From: Paraglaciecola sp. L3A3
GTDB lineage: Bacteria; Pseudomonadota; Gammaproteobacteria; Enterobacterales; Alteromonadaceae
Direction of reading: 5' to 3'
DNA length: 64,000 nucleotides
Assembly (NCBI RefSeq): GCF_009796765.1
Contig: NZ_CP047023.1
Location: forward strand, 434,001 to 498,000
Position 1 is the stretch's first letter; every line of letters starts with the position of its first letter. Below the pieces are notes generated by a model. It had not been told where the DNA came from. It was given only the letters and a program-made list of their open reading frames with translations, and did no database searches. This document shows, one piece after another, positions 17,420 to 26,968 of the stretch. Position numbers and translations under genes: made by a program.

Positions 17420-19729
17420 ATGAGCCAAGAAACTATTATCAATAAAGACGGTATTGAACAGCTGACCATGCGTCGTTTTACCGAAGAGTCTTATTTAAAT
17501 TATTCTATGTACGTCATCATGGATAGAGCATTACCACATATAGGTGATGGTCTTAAACCAGTACAAAGACGTATTGTCTATGCTATGTCAGAGCTAGGTT
17601 TAAGTAATGCTGCTAAGTACAAAAAATCTGCCCGTACTGTGGGTGATGTATTAGGTAAGTTCCACCCTCATGGAGACTCTGCTTGTTATGAAGCCATGGT
17701 GTTAATGGCTCAACCGTTTTCCTATCGTTATCCGCTGGTAGATGGTCAAGGTAACTGGGGGGCACCAGATGATCCCAAATCATTTGCAGCCATGCGTTAT
17801 ACCGAATCACGTTTGTCTAAATTTAGTGAAGTGTTATTAACCGAACTAGGACAAGGTACGGTTGATTGGCAACCTAATTTTGATGGTACCTTAGATGAGC
17901 CTAAAGTGTTACCTGCTAGGCTGCCACATATCTTATTGAACGGAATTACTGGTATAGCTGTAGGTATGGCAACTGATATTCCTCCCCATAATGTGCGAGA
18001 AGTCGCTAATGCCTGCGCCCATTTATTAGACAATAGTAAAGCTGAGTTATATGAATTATTAGAGTTTGTGCAAGGCCCAGATTACCCGACTGATGCTGAA
18101 ATCATTACACCTAAGAGCGATATAGCTAAAATTTATGAATCAGGTCGTGGTTCAATAAAAATGCGAGCCGTATACCATGAGGATGGTGGGGATGTAATAA
18201 TCACTGCTTTACCGCATCAGGCCTCTGGTGGCAAAATACTGGAACAAATTGCTGCACAAATGCAGGCTAAAAAGTTACCTATGGTCAGTGATTTACGTGA
18301 TGAATCTGATCACGAAAACCCTACTAGGTTACTGATTACGCCACGTTCTAATCGAGTGGATATTGAGCAATTAATGCAACATTTATTTGCTACCACTGAT
18401 TTAGAGAAAAGTTATCGAGTCAATATCAATATGATTGGCTTAGATGGACGCCCTCAAGTAAAAGATTTACGTACTATTTTAACTGAATGGTTAATTTTTA
18501 GAAAAGATGTGGTTGTTCGCCGATTACAGTACCGACTAGATAAAGTATTGGCTAGATTACATATTCTTGAAGGTTTATTGATCGCTTTTTTAAATATCGA
18601 TGAAGTCATTCGTATTATCCGGTATGAAGATAAACCTAAACAAGAGCTAAGGACTCAGTTTTCGTTATCTGATATTCAAGCAGAAGCTATATTAGATTTA
18701 AAACTACGTCATCTTGCTAAATTAGAAGAAATGAAAATAACAGGCGAGCAAGATGAGCTGGCTAAAGAACGAGATGAGTTACAACAACTGTTAGGTTCAG
18801 ATCGACGTTTAAAAACATTAATTAAGAAAGAGATATTAGCTGCAGCCGAGATGTACGGTGATGATAGGCGTTCACCTATAGTTGCTCGTGGTGAAGCAAA
18901 AGCTTTATCCGAAAAAGAACTCATGCCTTCAGAAGCAGTCACTGTTGTGCTGTCTGAAAAAGGCTGGGCGCGATGCGCGAAAGGTCATGATGTTGATGTT
19001 GAAGGATTAAGTTATAAAGCTGGTGATAGTTATCAAGCCTGTGCTAAAGGCCGAAGTAATCAACAGGTGGTATTTTTAGATTCTTCTGGAAGGGCATTCT
19101 CTTGTGATGCTCATGGATTACCATCGGCAAGAAGCCAAGGTGAACCATTGACCGGCCGTTTTAATGTGGTGGGTGGCGAAAATGTTGAACATGTTGTTAT
19201 GGGTCAAGATAGCCAACAATATTTGATGGCTTCGGATGCGGGTTATGGTTTTGTTGGAAAGTTCAGTGACATGATCAGTAAAAATAAAGCAGGTAAAGCT
19301 TATTTATCACTGTCTAGCGCCTCTAAAATAATGAATCCACAACCTGTGCATGACTTAAAAAGTGATTGGTGTTTGGCCATTTCTAATGAAGGTCGCATGT
19401 TGATGTTTCCTCTTCGAGACTTACCAAGTTTAGGTAAAGGCAAGGGCAATAAATTAATCAGCATTCCATCGGCAAAAGCTCAATCAAGAGAAGAATACGT
19501 CAAAGTGTTGGGCGTTGTGCCAGAAGGTGCCAATGTGAAGATTCTCGCAGGTAAACGTGGCATGACCCTAACCGCAGCTGATCTCGCTCACTATCAAGGT
19601 GAACGTGGACGTCGAGGTAATAAATTGCCTAGAGGCTTGCAACGTGTGGATGGAGTTGAAGTGGAAGCCCCTGGCTTGTCTAATATTGAAGATAGTCCCG
19701 ATGTGATAGACCCCATTAACCCAGAATAA
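17420..19729 (+). CDS. parC: DNA topoisomerase IV subunit A
   Basis: 769 aa. The winged-helix/tower cleavage-rejoining part starts at about residue 18 ([20 protein letters not shown]), with catalytic Tyr127 in AMRYTES, seven residues later than in E. coli numbering. Quinolone-determining positions equivalent to E. coli Ser80 and Glu84 are Ser87 and Glu91 (HGDSACYEA), the susceptible forms. A coiled-coil gate (about 420-470) and a C-terminal beta-pinwheel follow. It decatenates daughter chromosomes with ParE, which is not next to it here. A strong terminator follows the stop codon. Confidence 0.97.
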   Translation: MSQETIINKDGIEQLTMRRFTEESYLNYSMYVIMDRALPHIGDGLKPVQRRIVYAMSELGLSNAAKYKKSARTVGDVLGKFHPHGDSACYEAMVLMAQPFSYRYPLVDGQGNWGAPDDPKSFAAMRYTESRLSKFSEVLLTELGQGTVDWQPNFDGTLDEPKVLPARLPHILLNGITGIAVGMATDIPPHNVREVANACAHLLDNSKAELYELLEFVQGPDYPTDAEIITPKSDIAKIYESGRGSIKMRAVYHEDGGDVIITALPHQASGGKILEQIAAQMQAKKLPMVSDLRDESDHENPTRLLITPRSNRVDIEQLMQHLFATTDLEKSYRVNINMIGLDGRPQVKDLRTILTEWLIFRKDVVVRRLQYRLDKVLARLHILEGLLIAFLNIDEVIRIIRYEDKPKQELRTQFSLSDIQAEAILDLKLRHLAKLEEMKITGEQDELAKERDELQQLLGSDRRLKTLIKKEILAAAEMYGDDRRSPIVARGEAKALSEKELMPSEAVTVVLSEKGWARCAKGHDVDVEGLSYKAGDSYQACAKGRSNQQVVFLDSSGRAFSCDAHGLPSARSQGEPLTGRFNVVGGENVEHVVMGQDSQQYLMASDAGYGFVGKFSDMISKNKAGKAYLSLSSASKIMNPQPVHDLKSDWCLAISNEGRMLMFPLRDLPSLGKGKGNKLISIPSAKAQSREEYVKVLGVVPEGANVKILAGKRGMTLTAADLAHYQGERGRRGNKLPRGLQRVDGVEVEAPGLSNIEDSPDVIDPINPE

Positions 19730-19740
19730 AGTCATTATAA

Positions 19741-19774
19741 AAATAGGAGCTCAATATTGGCTCCTATTTTTTTG
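19741..19774 (+). terminator. Rho-independent terminator of parC
   Basis: Perfect 11-bp stem AAAATAGGAGC / GCTCCTATTTT around a 9-nt loop, followed by a T run. It lies 12 bp after the parC stop and rules out the early ATG of the next gene as its start. Confidence 0.93.
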
Positions 19775-19804
19775 TCAGCCTTAATTAACGGATTAGGAAT
19801 GTGT

Positions 19805-21400
19805 ATGCGAATTTTGTCATTTTTTGGACTATTTGGATTAAGTTTATTGTTTTTGTCTTGTTCTCAAATTGATAAAAATGATAACCCAAATGTAGTTATC
19901 GTTTTACAGGGGAAATTAGTGGGAAGCCTTGAAAACCAAGGTGAAGTTCGCTCTTTTAAAGGTATTCCATTTGCTGCACCACCTGTCGGTGATTTACGTT
20001 GGCAACCTCCGCAAGCGCCACAATCTTGGTCTGGTATCAGAAATGCAAAATCGTTTGGCAGTAAATGTATGCAAAATCCTCTATATAGTGACATGCAATT
20101 TCGAGATGCAGGCAGCAGTGAAGACTGCTTATTTTTGAATGTTTGGGCACCCGCCTCAGACTCGAAAAAAGCCTTACCCGTTTTGGTTTATTTTTATGGA
20201 GGTGGATTTGCAGCAGGGGACGGTTCAGAAAAACGCTATGACGGTGCAAGTATGGCAGCGAAAGGCATAGTGTCTGTGACTGTTAATTATCGAATGGGAG
20301 TTTTTGGATTATTTGCTCATCCACAGTTATCTAAAGAGTCAGGTTATGCAGGTTCGGGTAATTATACTTTTATGGATCAGGCGGCAGCATTAGCTTGGGT
20401 AAAGGAAAATATTCATGCTTTTGGTGGTGATCCTAACCGAGTGACGATTGCTGGTGAGTCTGCTGGTTCATTTTCTGTTAGTACCCTTATGGCCTCTCAT
20501 TTATCGCGAGATTTAATCAATGGCGCAATTGGCGAAAGTGGCTCATTTTTAGCAGGCAGATTAACTAGTTTACAGTCTGCTGAAGCTAATGGCGTGGCCC
20601 TAGTTAAAGCTGTGCTAAGTGATGATGTTTCGGGTAAAGAAGCAATAAAACAGTTAAAAAAATTATCAGCAAAGGCACTTTTAGATAAGGTGACTGAAGC
20701 TAAATTTAGATCGTTTTCCGGTACGATTGATAACTATGTTTTACCAAAGCATATTACTCAGATGTATCGCGATGGAGAATATGCAAAAGTACCGTTTTTG
20801 GCTGGTAATAACTCCCAAGAAGGCGGCTATACAAGTGTGATGAAGAATATGGACGTCACAGTAGATAACTATAAATTAGCGGTGCAACGCCAGTATCCTA
20901 ATTCTTATGAAGATATGTTGGAATTATACCCTGCTGCCACTGCAGATGAAGTCATGGATGCTGCGCAAGCCATTGCCAGTGATAGGTTTATTAGTTTGTC
21001 TACTTGGAATTGGATCAATATCGTCAGTCAATCTAACCCAGATGCGACATACTTTTATACCTACGACCACGTTCGGCCATTAATGAAACCTGAGTATTGG
21101 ACTAAATCATGGAATCAAACTTTAGCCCGTGGCGCTACTCATTCTGCAGAAATTGAATATGCTTTGGGTAACCTAGACGTGAATAATATTTATCAGTGGC
21201 AACAAGAAGATTATAAAGTATCGGAGATGTTACAAACTTATTTTGTTAATTTTATTAAACATGGCAATCCAAATGGAGAAGGGCTTGTGCAGTGGCCTGA
21301 ATTTAAGCAAAGAAAACAGCTTATAATCAAATTAGAGCCGATTGCAGAAAATATAGATTATTTACACAAAAGGTACGAAGGACTAAACAAGTTACAATAG
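19805..21400 (+). CDS. Type-B carboxylesterase/lipase, lipoprotein
   Basis: 531 aa from ATG 19805, which has TTAGGA seven bases upstream; earlier in-frame ATGs lie in the parC terminator or too close to that site. Signal LLFLSCSQ carries a lipobox, so the enzyme is probably membrane-anchored. Alpha/beta-hydrolase of the COesterase family: GxPFAAPPVG.LRW near the start, the disulfide motif EDCLFLNVW, oxyanion YGGGF, the nucleophile elbow GESAG, and the His motif ATHSAEIEY. It hydrolyses carboxylic esters of unknown type. Single-gene unit ending in a bidirectional hairpin shared with ftsX. Confidence 0.88.
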   Translation: MRILSFFGLFGLSLLFLSCSQIDKNDNPNVVIVLQGKLVGSLENQGEVRSFKGIPFAAPPVGDLRWQPPQAPQSWSGIRNAKSFGSKCMQNPLYSDMQFRDAGSSEDCLFLNVWAPASDSKKALPVLVYFYGGGFAAGDGSEKRYDGASMAAKGIVSVTVNYRMGVFGLFAHPQLSKESGYAGSGNYTFMDQAAALAWVKENIHAFGGDPNRVTIAGESAGSFSVSTLMASHLSRDLINGAIGESGSFLAGRLTSLQSAEANGVALVKAVLSDDVSGKEAIKQLKKLSAKALLDKVTEAKFRSFSGTIDNYVLPKHITQMYRDGEYAKVPFLAGNNSQEGGYTSVMKNMDVTVDNYKLAVQRQYPNSYEDMLELYPAATADEVMDAAQAIASDRFISLSTWNWINIVSQSNPDATYFYTYDHVRPLMKPEYWTKSWNQTLARGATHSAEIEYALGNLDVNNIYQWQQEDYKVSEMLQTYFVNFIKHGNPNGEGLVQWPEFKQRKQLIIKLEPIAENIDYLHKRYEGLNKLQ

Positions 21401-21415
21401 TAATATTGGTGAGTC

Positions 21416-21438
21416 AGAGCCTAGGTTATTTAGGCTCT
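21416..21438. terminator. Bidirectional hairpin between esterase gene and ftsX
   Basis: Arms AGAGCCTA (21416-21423) and TAGGCTCT (21431-21438) with a 7-nt loop. The ftsX stop codon lies inside the hairpin. T-rich flanks are short, so efficiency is uncertain, but the position between convergent genes fits a shared terminator. Confidence 0.65.
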
Positions 21439-22406
21439 ATTTGTCTGACATGACGCCTTACTGATAATACCGAACCGCTTAGTCCAAGAAAAATAGAAAC
21501 AGTCAACATCACAATAAAAGTTGTGAAATCTAATCCGGTTATATTAAAACTTTTTTGGTATAACTCACTGACTGCTGACACACTACTACTCATCCACCAT
21601 AAGAGTAAAGTAACGGCAAACCAGGCTAACAACCCCCCTAAAAAGCCATACCAAAAACCAGTGTACATAAAGGGACGTTGAATAAATGCATCAGTCGCTC
21701 CTACTAGTTTCATAATAATAATTTCATCTTTTTTACTAAGAATGTTTAATCTAATTGTATTGCCAATAATCAAAACCACAGCCAAGAATAATAAAAGCGC
21801 TATGATAGTGACCAGATCTTTTACTGCATTTAATAATGCGTGTAACCGCTCTAACCATTCAATATCTAACTTGCCGATATCAACTTCTCGCTCTTTTTTT
21901 AACTTCTCTAATAACAAACGAGCTGCCGTCGGACCGGCATGACGAGAAGTGGGTGTCACAAGAATAACGTTGGGGAGCGGATTTTTGTCTAAATATGCAA
22001 TGGCATCACCAAAGCCAGATAATTGTTTAAATTCATCTAAGGCTTTGTCTGCTGAAATAAAATCAATGGTATCAACCTCTGGCCATAACTGAATGCGCTT
22101 AAGAAGCTGATCTACATCGGTTTTATTGATATCTTCTTTTAAAAATAAAGATATTTGTGATGCTTGTTCCCAGCCAGAACTGACTTGTTCGGCATTCTTA
22201 ACCATCACATACAAAATTGAAGGTAAAGTAATGCTTAAACCTAGTACACCTACTGTCATAATGGCTGAAACACGTGAACGCCACAATTCTCCAAGACTAC
22301 CTAAGGCTTGTCTGAAATGGCTGACAAAAAACATAATTAATCGCTGCATTGCAGATACTTGAGTAACCTGCGCACCTTGCACTCTGCCTTTAAATAAAAT
22401 ACTCAT
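21426..22406 (-). CDS. ftsX: Cell division permease-like protein FtsX
   Basis: 326 aa inner-membrane partner of FtsE. Cytoplasmic basic N-terminus, first span near residue 50 (IMTVGVLGLSITLPSILYVM), a periplasmic loop of about 100 residues that in known systems contacts EnvC to activate amidases, then three spans with the FtsX/MacB fold at the C-terminus (VTIIALLLFLAVVLIIGNTIRLNI and following). Last gene of ftsY-ftsE-ftsX. The rpoH gene that often follows in other gammaproteobacteria is absent; the operon ends in the hairpin at 21416-21438. Confidence 0.95.
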   Translation of the reverse strand: MSILFKGRVQGAQVTQVSAMQRLIMFFVSHFRQALGSLGELWRSRVSAIMTVGVLGLSITLPSILYVMVKNAEQVSSGWEQASQISLFLKEDINKTDVDQLLKRIQLWPEVDTIDFISADKALDEFKQLSGFGDAIAYLDKNPLPNVILVTPTSRHAGPTAARLLLEKLKKEREVDIGKLDIEWLERLHALLNAVKDLVTIIALLLFLAVVLIIGNTIRLNILSKKDEIIIMKLVGATDAFIQRPFMYTGFWYGFLGGLLAWFAVTLLLWWMSSSVSAVSELYQKSFNITGLDFTTFIVMLTVSIFLGLSGSVLSVRRHVRQIEPK

Positions 22407-22424
22407 AGGTAAGCTCGAAGAAAA

Positions 22425-23120
22425 TTAGACATATAAATCGTCACTTTGAAACTCTTGGGTTAGACCGTCGGTAATCATTTGGCCTTGTTTAAGGGTTAAA
22501 GTACGGTATTTCATCCGCGCAATTAAACCTAAATCATGGGTGGCAATAAACACAGACACTCCCGCTTGATTAAAATCTTCAAATAAACGGATAATTTCCA
22601 TCGACAACTTAGGATCTAAGTTACCTGTGGGTTCGTCAGCTAATAGCAGCGGGGGTTTATTGACAACGGCTCTGGCTATGCCCACTCTTTGCTGTTCGCC
22701 ACCAGATAGCATCATAGGTAAGTTTTTTACTTTATCTCTAAGACCTACCATTTCTAAAGCGGCATGTACTCGTTTGGCTGTTTCTTTGTGAGAATAACCT
22801 TCTATGACTAAGGGCAGGGCTACATTATCGAAAACAGTTTTATCCATCAATAATTGATGACTTTGGAATATCATGCCGATATCTCGGCGGATATAGGCTA
22901 TTTGTTTACGCTGAATGGTACTGAGATCTTGACCGTTAATCAGCACCTTGCCCACAGTAGGGCGTTCCATTATAGAAATGAGTTTGAGTAAGGTACTTTT
23001 CCCTGCGCCTGAATGGCCTGTTAAAAAGGCCATTTCGCCAGGTTCAATGTGAAAATCTACCTTTCTTAAGGCTTGTTGCCCTCCAGGATAGGTCTTACTG
23101 ACTTGCTCAAACTTAATCAT
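22425..23120 (-). CDS. ftsE: Cell division ATP-binding protein FtsE
   Basis: 231 aa ABC ATPase. Walker [11 protein letters not shown], signature [14 protein letters not shown], Walker [14 protein letters not shown] and switch His in ATHDLG are all intact, as expected for the ATPase that drives the FtsEX–EnvC amidase switch at the septum. It sits 18 bp from ftsX and 7 bp from ftsY, so the three are co-transcribed. Confidence 0.96.
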   Translation of the reverse strand: MIKFEQVSKTYPGGQQALRKVDFHIEPGEMAFLTGHSGAGKSTLLKLISIMERPTVGKVLINGQDLSTIQRKQIAYIRRDIGMIFQSHQLLMDKTVFDNVALPLVIEGYSHKETAKRVHAALEMVGLRDKVKNLPMMLSGGEQQRVGIARAVVNKPPLLLADEPTGNLDPKLSMEIIRLFEDFNQAGVSVFIATHDLGLIARMKYRTLTLKQGQMITDGLTQEFQSDDLYV

Positions 23121-23127
23121 ATTTGGC

Positions 23128-24543
23128 TTAACTCACCTGGTCTGTTTGATTATCTGTTTCGGTAAATAAGGCATCGACAAAGTCTTTACCATTAAAAGGA
23201 CGTAAATCATCTATGCCTTCGCCAATACCTACATAACGGATAGGAATGTTAAATTCATCAGCGATGGAAAATATGACTCCACCTTTAGCTGTGCCATCTA
23301 ATTTGGTTAAACTAATACCTGTGAGTCCCACAGCTTCATGGAATAATTTGGTTTGGCTAACCGCATTTTGTCCGGTACTGGCGTCTAGGGTTAACATAAT
23401 TTCGTGGGGGGCTTCAGGAGAAATCTTCCTCATTACTCGCACTACTTTTTTCAACTCTTCCATTAAGTGGTCTTTATTTTGTAAACGACCAGCGGTATCG
23501 GCAATTAACACATCAATATTTTTTGCCTTGGCTGATTGAAATGCATCAAAAATAACCGATGCGCTATCTGAGCCAGTCTGTTGAGCAACCACCGGAATAT
23601 CATTCCGCTCGCCCCAAACTTGTAATTGTTCCACAGCCGCAGCTCTAAAAGTATCACCAGCCGCTAACATGACTTTTTTACCTTGTTGTTGAAATTGCTT
23701 AGCCATTTTGCCTATGGTTGTGGTTTTACCTACACCATTTACCCCAACCATTAAAATGACAAAAGGACCAGAAGGTGATTCTAAAACGAGAGGGCTATCG
23801 ACTTTATTTAAGATTTCAGCCATTTGCTCTTTTAGCAGTTGGTATAACGCTTCGCCATCTTTGAGCTGTTTACGATTTGAACTTTCGGTTAATTGTTTGA
23901 TTAATTTAACCGTAGTATTCATGCCCAAGTCAGCGACTAATAACTGCGTTTCTAATTCCTCAAATAATTCATCATCAATCGCTTTGCCACGGAATATACC
24001 AATAATGCCGCTACCAATACTTTCCTTGGTACGAGATAAGCTACGTTTTAACTTTCCAAAAAAGCTGGTTTTTTCAACAATCGGAGCAGTTTCAACTATT
24101 TCTTCGGCTACAACGGCTTGTTCAACAGGTTCAACTTGTTCGACAACTTCGGTGATTTCTGACAGTTCAGCTTCAACCGCTATTTTATTTTCAGTTGTAA
24201 TTGTTGGCGTGTTTATCGTGTCTTCATTATAAGAATGATTAGTTTCTAAAGTTGGTTCAAGCTTATCATCAGCATTAATTACTTGCTCAAACGTTTCTGC
24301 ATGTTCTTCTGCTAATTCATTGTTATTATTGATTTCTTCTGGTTTTTTTTGCAGTTCAGAATCATCATTCTTTATTGTATTTGCTGTCTGTTCTGGTTGT
24401 TCATTACCAGTTGAAAGCGCTTCTTGATCAGAAGGTGAAGGCACTTCTTGATCTTTATTTTTCTTGAGCCAATTGAAAAACTTTGACATACCGGTGAAAA
24501 ATCCTTGGAAATTCGTTGATTTAATTAAGTACACTACGCACAT
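23128..24543 (-). CDS. ftsY: Signal recognition particle receptor FtsY
   Basis: 471 aa GTPase that docks SRP-ribosome complexes at the membrane. An acidic low-complexity A domain (about 20-165, with many Glu/Val-rich repeats such as EVVEQVEPVEQ) precedes the NG domain: G1 GVNGVGKTTT, DTAGRLQNKDHL, TKLDGTAKGG, and the C-terminal GEGIDDLRPF. The first residues before MSKFFNWLKK are not typical; that internal Met (position 19, near 24489) is a plausible real start. First gene of the ftsYEX operon, divergent from rsmD with a 30-bp gap. Confidence 0.95.
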   Translation of the reverse strand: MCVVYLIKSTNFQGFFTGMSKFFNWLKKNKDQEVPSPSDQEALSTGNEQPEQTANTIKNDDSELQKKPEEINNNNELAEEHAETFEQVINADDKLEPTLETNHSYNEDTINTPTITTENKIAVEAELSEITEVVEQVEPVEQAVVAEEIVETAPIVEKTSFFGKLKRSLSRTKESIGSGIIGIFRGKAIDDELFEELETQLLVADLGMNTTVKLIKQLTESSNRKQLKDGEALYQLLKEQMAEILNKVDSPLVLESPSGPFVILMVGVNGVGKTTTIGKMAKQFQQQGKKVMLAAGDTFRAAAVEQLQVWGERNDIPVVAQQTGSDSASVIFDAFQSAKAKNIDVLIADTAGRLQNKDHLMEELKKVVRVMRKISPEAPHEIMLTLDASTGQNAVSQTKLFHEAVGLTGISLTKLDGTAKGGVIFSIADEFNIPIRYVGIGEGIDDLRPFNGKDFVDALFTETDNQTDQVS

Positions 24544-24573
24544 AAGTTCACAATAATAGCATTCCTACCCCAA

Positions 24574-25164
24574 ATGAAGCGAGGCGTAAAAACAATCAAA
24601 AAGGCAAATGGTGCAATTCGTATCATTAGTGGCCGCTGGCGCGGGCGAAAATTACCTGTACTTGATGTACAAGGATTACGACCGACAACTGACAGAAACA
24701 AGGAAACCTTGTTTAATTGGCTGATGCCTTATACCCGAGAAGCTAAGTGTCTAGATGCTTTTGCTGGTAGTGGTGGTTTAGGTTTTGAAGCCTTATCCCG
24801 TTATGCTGCCAGTACTACTTTTATTGAATTAGATAAAAAAGCGGCAATCAAATTATCGGACAATATCAAACTACTTGATATAAGTAGTGAGCAAGTCACA
24901 GTGATCCAAGGCAGTGCCACTGAAGAGTTAGCTAGGTTAAATGTTAAATTTGACTTAATTTTCTTAGATCCGCCATTTAATAAATGCCTATTAGCAGGGG
25001 TAATAAATACTATTGCTGAGCATGAGCTGCTGACTCTTGATGGCGTTATTTACATTGAATGTGAGGGGCAGGGGGGCAATTATACTGTGCCGGATGGTTG
25101 GCAATTAATAAAAGAAAAACAAACTTCTCAAGTGCAAGCAAGGCTTTATCAGCGGCAAAGTTAA
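24574..25164 (+). CDS. rsmD: 16S rRNA (guanine966-N2)-methyltransferase
   Basis: 196 aa SAM-dependent methyltransferase modifying G966 of 16S rRNA during 30S assembly. Motifs: IRIISGRWRGRKL at the N-terminus, RPTTDRNKETLFNWL, the SAM loop LDAFAGSGGLGFEALSR, and the catalytic LDPPFNK (NPPF/DPPF type). Divergent from ftsY, the usual arrangement in gammaproteobacteria. Followed by a short tandem repeat and a dispersed repeat. Confidence 0.95.
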   Translation: MKRGVKTIKKANGAIRIISGRWRGRKLPVLDVQGLRPTTDRNKETLFNWLMPYTREAKCLDAFAGSGGLGFEALSRYAASTTFIELDKKAAIKLSDNIKLLDISSEQVTVIQGSATEELARLNVKFDLIFLDPPFNKCLLAGVINTIAEHELLTLDGVIYIECEGQGGNYTVPDGWQLIKEKQTSQVQARLYQRQS

Positions 25165-25217
25165 AAGCAATTACAAGCAGAAGGAGTTGCTAATTGATAG
25201 AAGCGAGTAAACTTGAA

Positions 25218-25241
25218 AGTGTCTAAGTGTCTAAGTGTCTA
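25218..25241. repeat. Three exact tandem copies of an 8-bp unit
   Basis: AGTGTCTA is repeated three times without change, 54 bp after rsmD. Too short for a CRISPR or VNTR claim; noted as a likely slippage site. Confidence 0.85.
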
Positions 25242-25290
25242 GAGCTTAAGCCGCGAGAGCAATACTTAGGCCTATTTAACCTGAGCCCGC

Positions 25291-25442
25291 TATTACGTAA
25301 GAAAATCCGCTTTGCTATACACGAAAAATTTCGTCACCGAGTATGCATTCAGGTGAGGTGATTTGGGTGAATGTCATTAAGTCATTGAATTGTAATGATA
25401 AATTAAGATTAGACGATACTTCTTATCCAGAACTCAGTTTAA
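25291..25442. repeat. Dispersed ~150-bp repeat, copy A
   Basis: By eye this region aligns over its length with the reverse complement of 30593-30742. The best-matched blocks are TATTACGTA, TACACGAAAAATTTCGTCAC, GATTTGG and CGATACTTCTTATCCAGAAC. It contains the imperfect palindrome ACGAAAAATTTCGT. The right end reaches into the stop codon of the unrecognised gene at 25439, so that gene's 3' end may have been reshaped by the repeat. No ORF inside. Confidence 0.75.
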
Positions 25443-26287
25443 GTATTGTTCTTTTGCGCTAATTGACTAACTCTTATTGATTCTAATTTTGCATATAAAT
25501 GCTCAGTAAAAAAGCCGTGCATCAAAAACCTCTGACCTAAGTTCCAAGGACCAACCAAGTATTGAGGATATTTGTTATATGCCAATTCAGTTAATGTTGA
25601 GTCATCAATAATACGGCCTATTCTTATGGCGATAGACTGGTCTAAATTAAATCCATTAATTGCGTCACGGTATTCGTCTTTTTTAAGTAAAAAGCAAAAT
25701 AAACACATAAATAGGGCATGTGATGTTTCGAAATCAAGTATCTGTGTTGCTTTTTTATTGACATTAAACTGTTCCATATCAATGGGCTGCCAGCTACTCC
25801 AGCTATAATCCTTATTTTCTTCGTTATGGAAACTAGGGTTGCTACTTCCCAGCTTTATGAAGCACTCAAAAAGTTCTTGATCGTGATTGACAAATGTATT
25901 CTGCAACATGTCGCTAATTTTTTTGGGATACAGGTTTACTCGATGATCATGCCCCGTATTTTCTGACAAAAAATTTAGAATATTTGATTCAGTTGCAAAA
26001 TGTCTCAAGATTAACAAATTAGCTTCAGGTGAAACAAAGTGTGTACAAAACCAGCAAATGGTTTTTTGTAAGAAGTCATGAGCACTAAATTGCGGAAGCG
26101 GTAAGCGCTTTATGAGCCAAGTAATGTGCAGTAATATCGAGAAAAAGAATTGTAATAAAGGCCTCAAAATCCAACGAAAGCCATTATCCAAATCTAACAT
26201 CCATAATTTTACTGCTGCACTTTCTATTGGCAGAGAATCGTCATTACTTATTGCTTGTAAATATGGACTGGGGATTTTATGCGTCAT
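25439..26287 (-). CDS. Unrecognised protein, last gene of a ketosynthase cluster
   Basis: 282 aa from the ATG at 26287, which overlaps the end of the upstream diiron-oxidase gene by 11 bp (an ATG two codons earlier is also possible). I recognise no family. A hydrophobic stretch at about residues 40-60 (RPLLQFFFSILLHITWLI) could be a membrane anchor or hydrophobic helix; the rest is mostly helical, with clustered His/Cys (ICWFCTHF, FLMHGFFTEHLYAKL) but no obvious metal or nucleotide motif. Coupled translation with the oxidase implies a role in the same pathway. Its stop codon lies at the edge of repeat copy A. Confidence 0.6.
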   Translation of the reverse strand: MTHKIPSPYLQAISNDDSLPIESAAVKLWMLDLDNGFRWILRPLLQFFFSILLHITWLIKRLPLPQFSAHDFLQKTICWFCTHFVSPEANLLILRHFATESNILNFLSENTGHDHRVNLYPKKISDMLQNTFVNHDQELFECFIKLGSSNPSFHNEENKDYSWSSWQPIDMEQFNVNKKATQILDFETSHALFMCLFCFLLKKDEYRDAINGFNLDQSIAIRIGRIIDDSTLTELAYNKYPQYLVGPWNLGQRFLMHGFFTEHLYAKLESIRVSQLAQKNNT

Positions 26288-26963
26288 TATCAACCTCTTC
26301 TAACTGTAATTTATACAGTTTTGCCACCACTTTAGCGGTACGAATAATGTCCTCTACATTTTTTGTAGAAGTTGCTACTCGGTCAATTAGTTTATATAAC
26401 TCATCTAGGTGATTTTCATCATTTTCACCGTGATAATCCATAAATGAGGTTGCTTTACTGTCGAAGTTAAATTGTTGGTTAATGAACGTAGACCATCGGC
26501 TAGCCATTTTATTGCCTAACCCTTCGATAATCCACATGGCCCCGATTAAATCGATAGGATTAGGTTGACTAGCGCGATACATTAAAAAACCATGCAATGC
26601 TTCAGAGCCCATATTTTTTTTGGCTGACTGAATATCTTCTAATTTACCACCCGCAGCAACATAGTCTTGTTCTAAAAGTAGATAGTCACGGTGCTCTTCG
26701 GCTGCATGGCCAATTACGATTGATCTGACGTCAGCATAATCACGATCAAAACTTGATGCACATCGGCTTATCCAACGTGACCCTTCGATAACTTGTTGAC
26801 GTAAATTAAGTAAAAGATTTTGATAGTCTTCGAGGCTTAATCTACCTTGTTCTAAGCGTTTAACAATAGATACATTGTTAAGGGAAAAATCAAAATCTAA
26901 CCAAATTTTGAGTAAAGACTGTAAGCAATTTTGGCCCAATGTAGTTAATACTCTATGTTCCAT
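26277..26963 (-). CDS. Haem-oxygenase-like diiron oxidase (TenA/HDO fold)
   Basis: 228 aa from ATG 26963, five bases after the ketosynthase stop; a longer frame to 27002 would overlap that gene and looks spurious. All-helical. Candidate iron ligands follow the haem-oxygenase-like diiron oxidase pattern: Glu60 (VIEGSRW), HAAEEHRDY (His86, Glu90, His91), IIEG with Glu147, and DYHGENDENHLDE with His178 and His185. Characterised relatives include UndA, which makes terminal alkenes from fatty acids, and oxidases acting on amino acids. Substrate unknown; pairing with a ketosynthase suggests an acyl or acyl-derived substrate. A TenA-like non-redox role cannot be excluded without a structure model. 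Confidence 0.68.
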   Translation of the reverse strand: MEHRVLTTLGQNCLQSLLKIWLDFDFSLNNVSIVKRLEQGRLSLEDYQNLLLNLRQQVIEGSRWISRCASSFDRDYADVRSIVIGHAAEEHRDYLLLEQDYVAAGGKLEDIQSAKKNMGSEALHGFLMYRASQPNPIDLIGAMWIIEGLGNKMASRWSTFINQQFNFDSKATSFMDYHGENDENHLDELYKLIDRVATSTKNVEDIIRTAKVVAKLYKLQLEEVDNDA

Positions 26964-26968
26964 TTTTA

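Noticed and set aside
17676..17700. Possible quinolone resistance change in parC
   Set aside because: The positions equivalent to Ser80 and Glu84 are Ser and Glu, the susceptible residues.
25218..25241. Possible CRISPR or VNTR
   Set aside because: Only three 8-bp units with no spacers; no Cas gene in the window.
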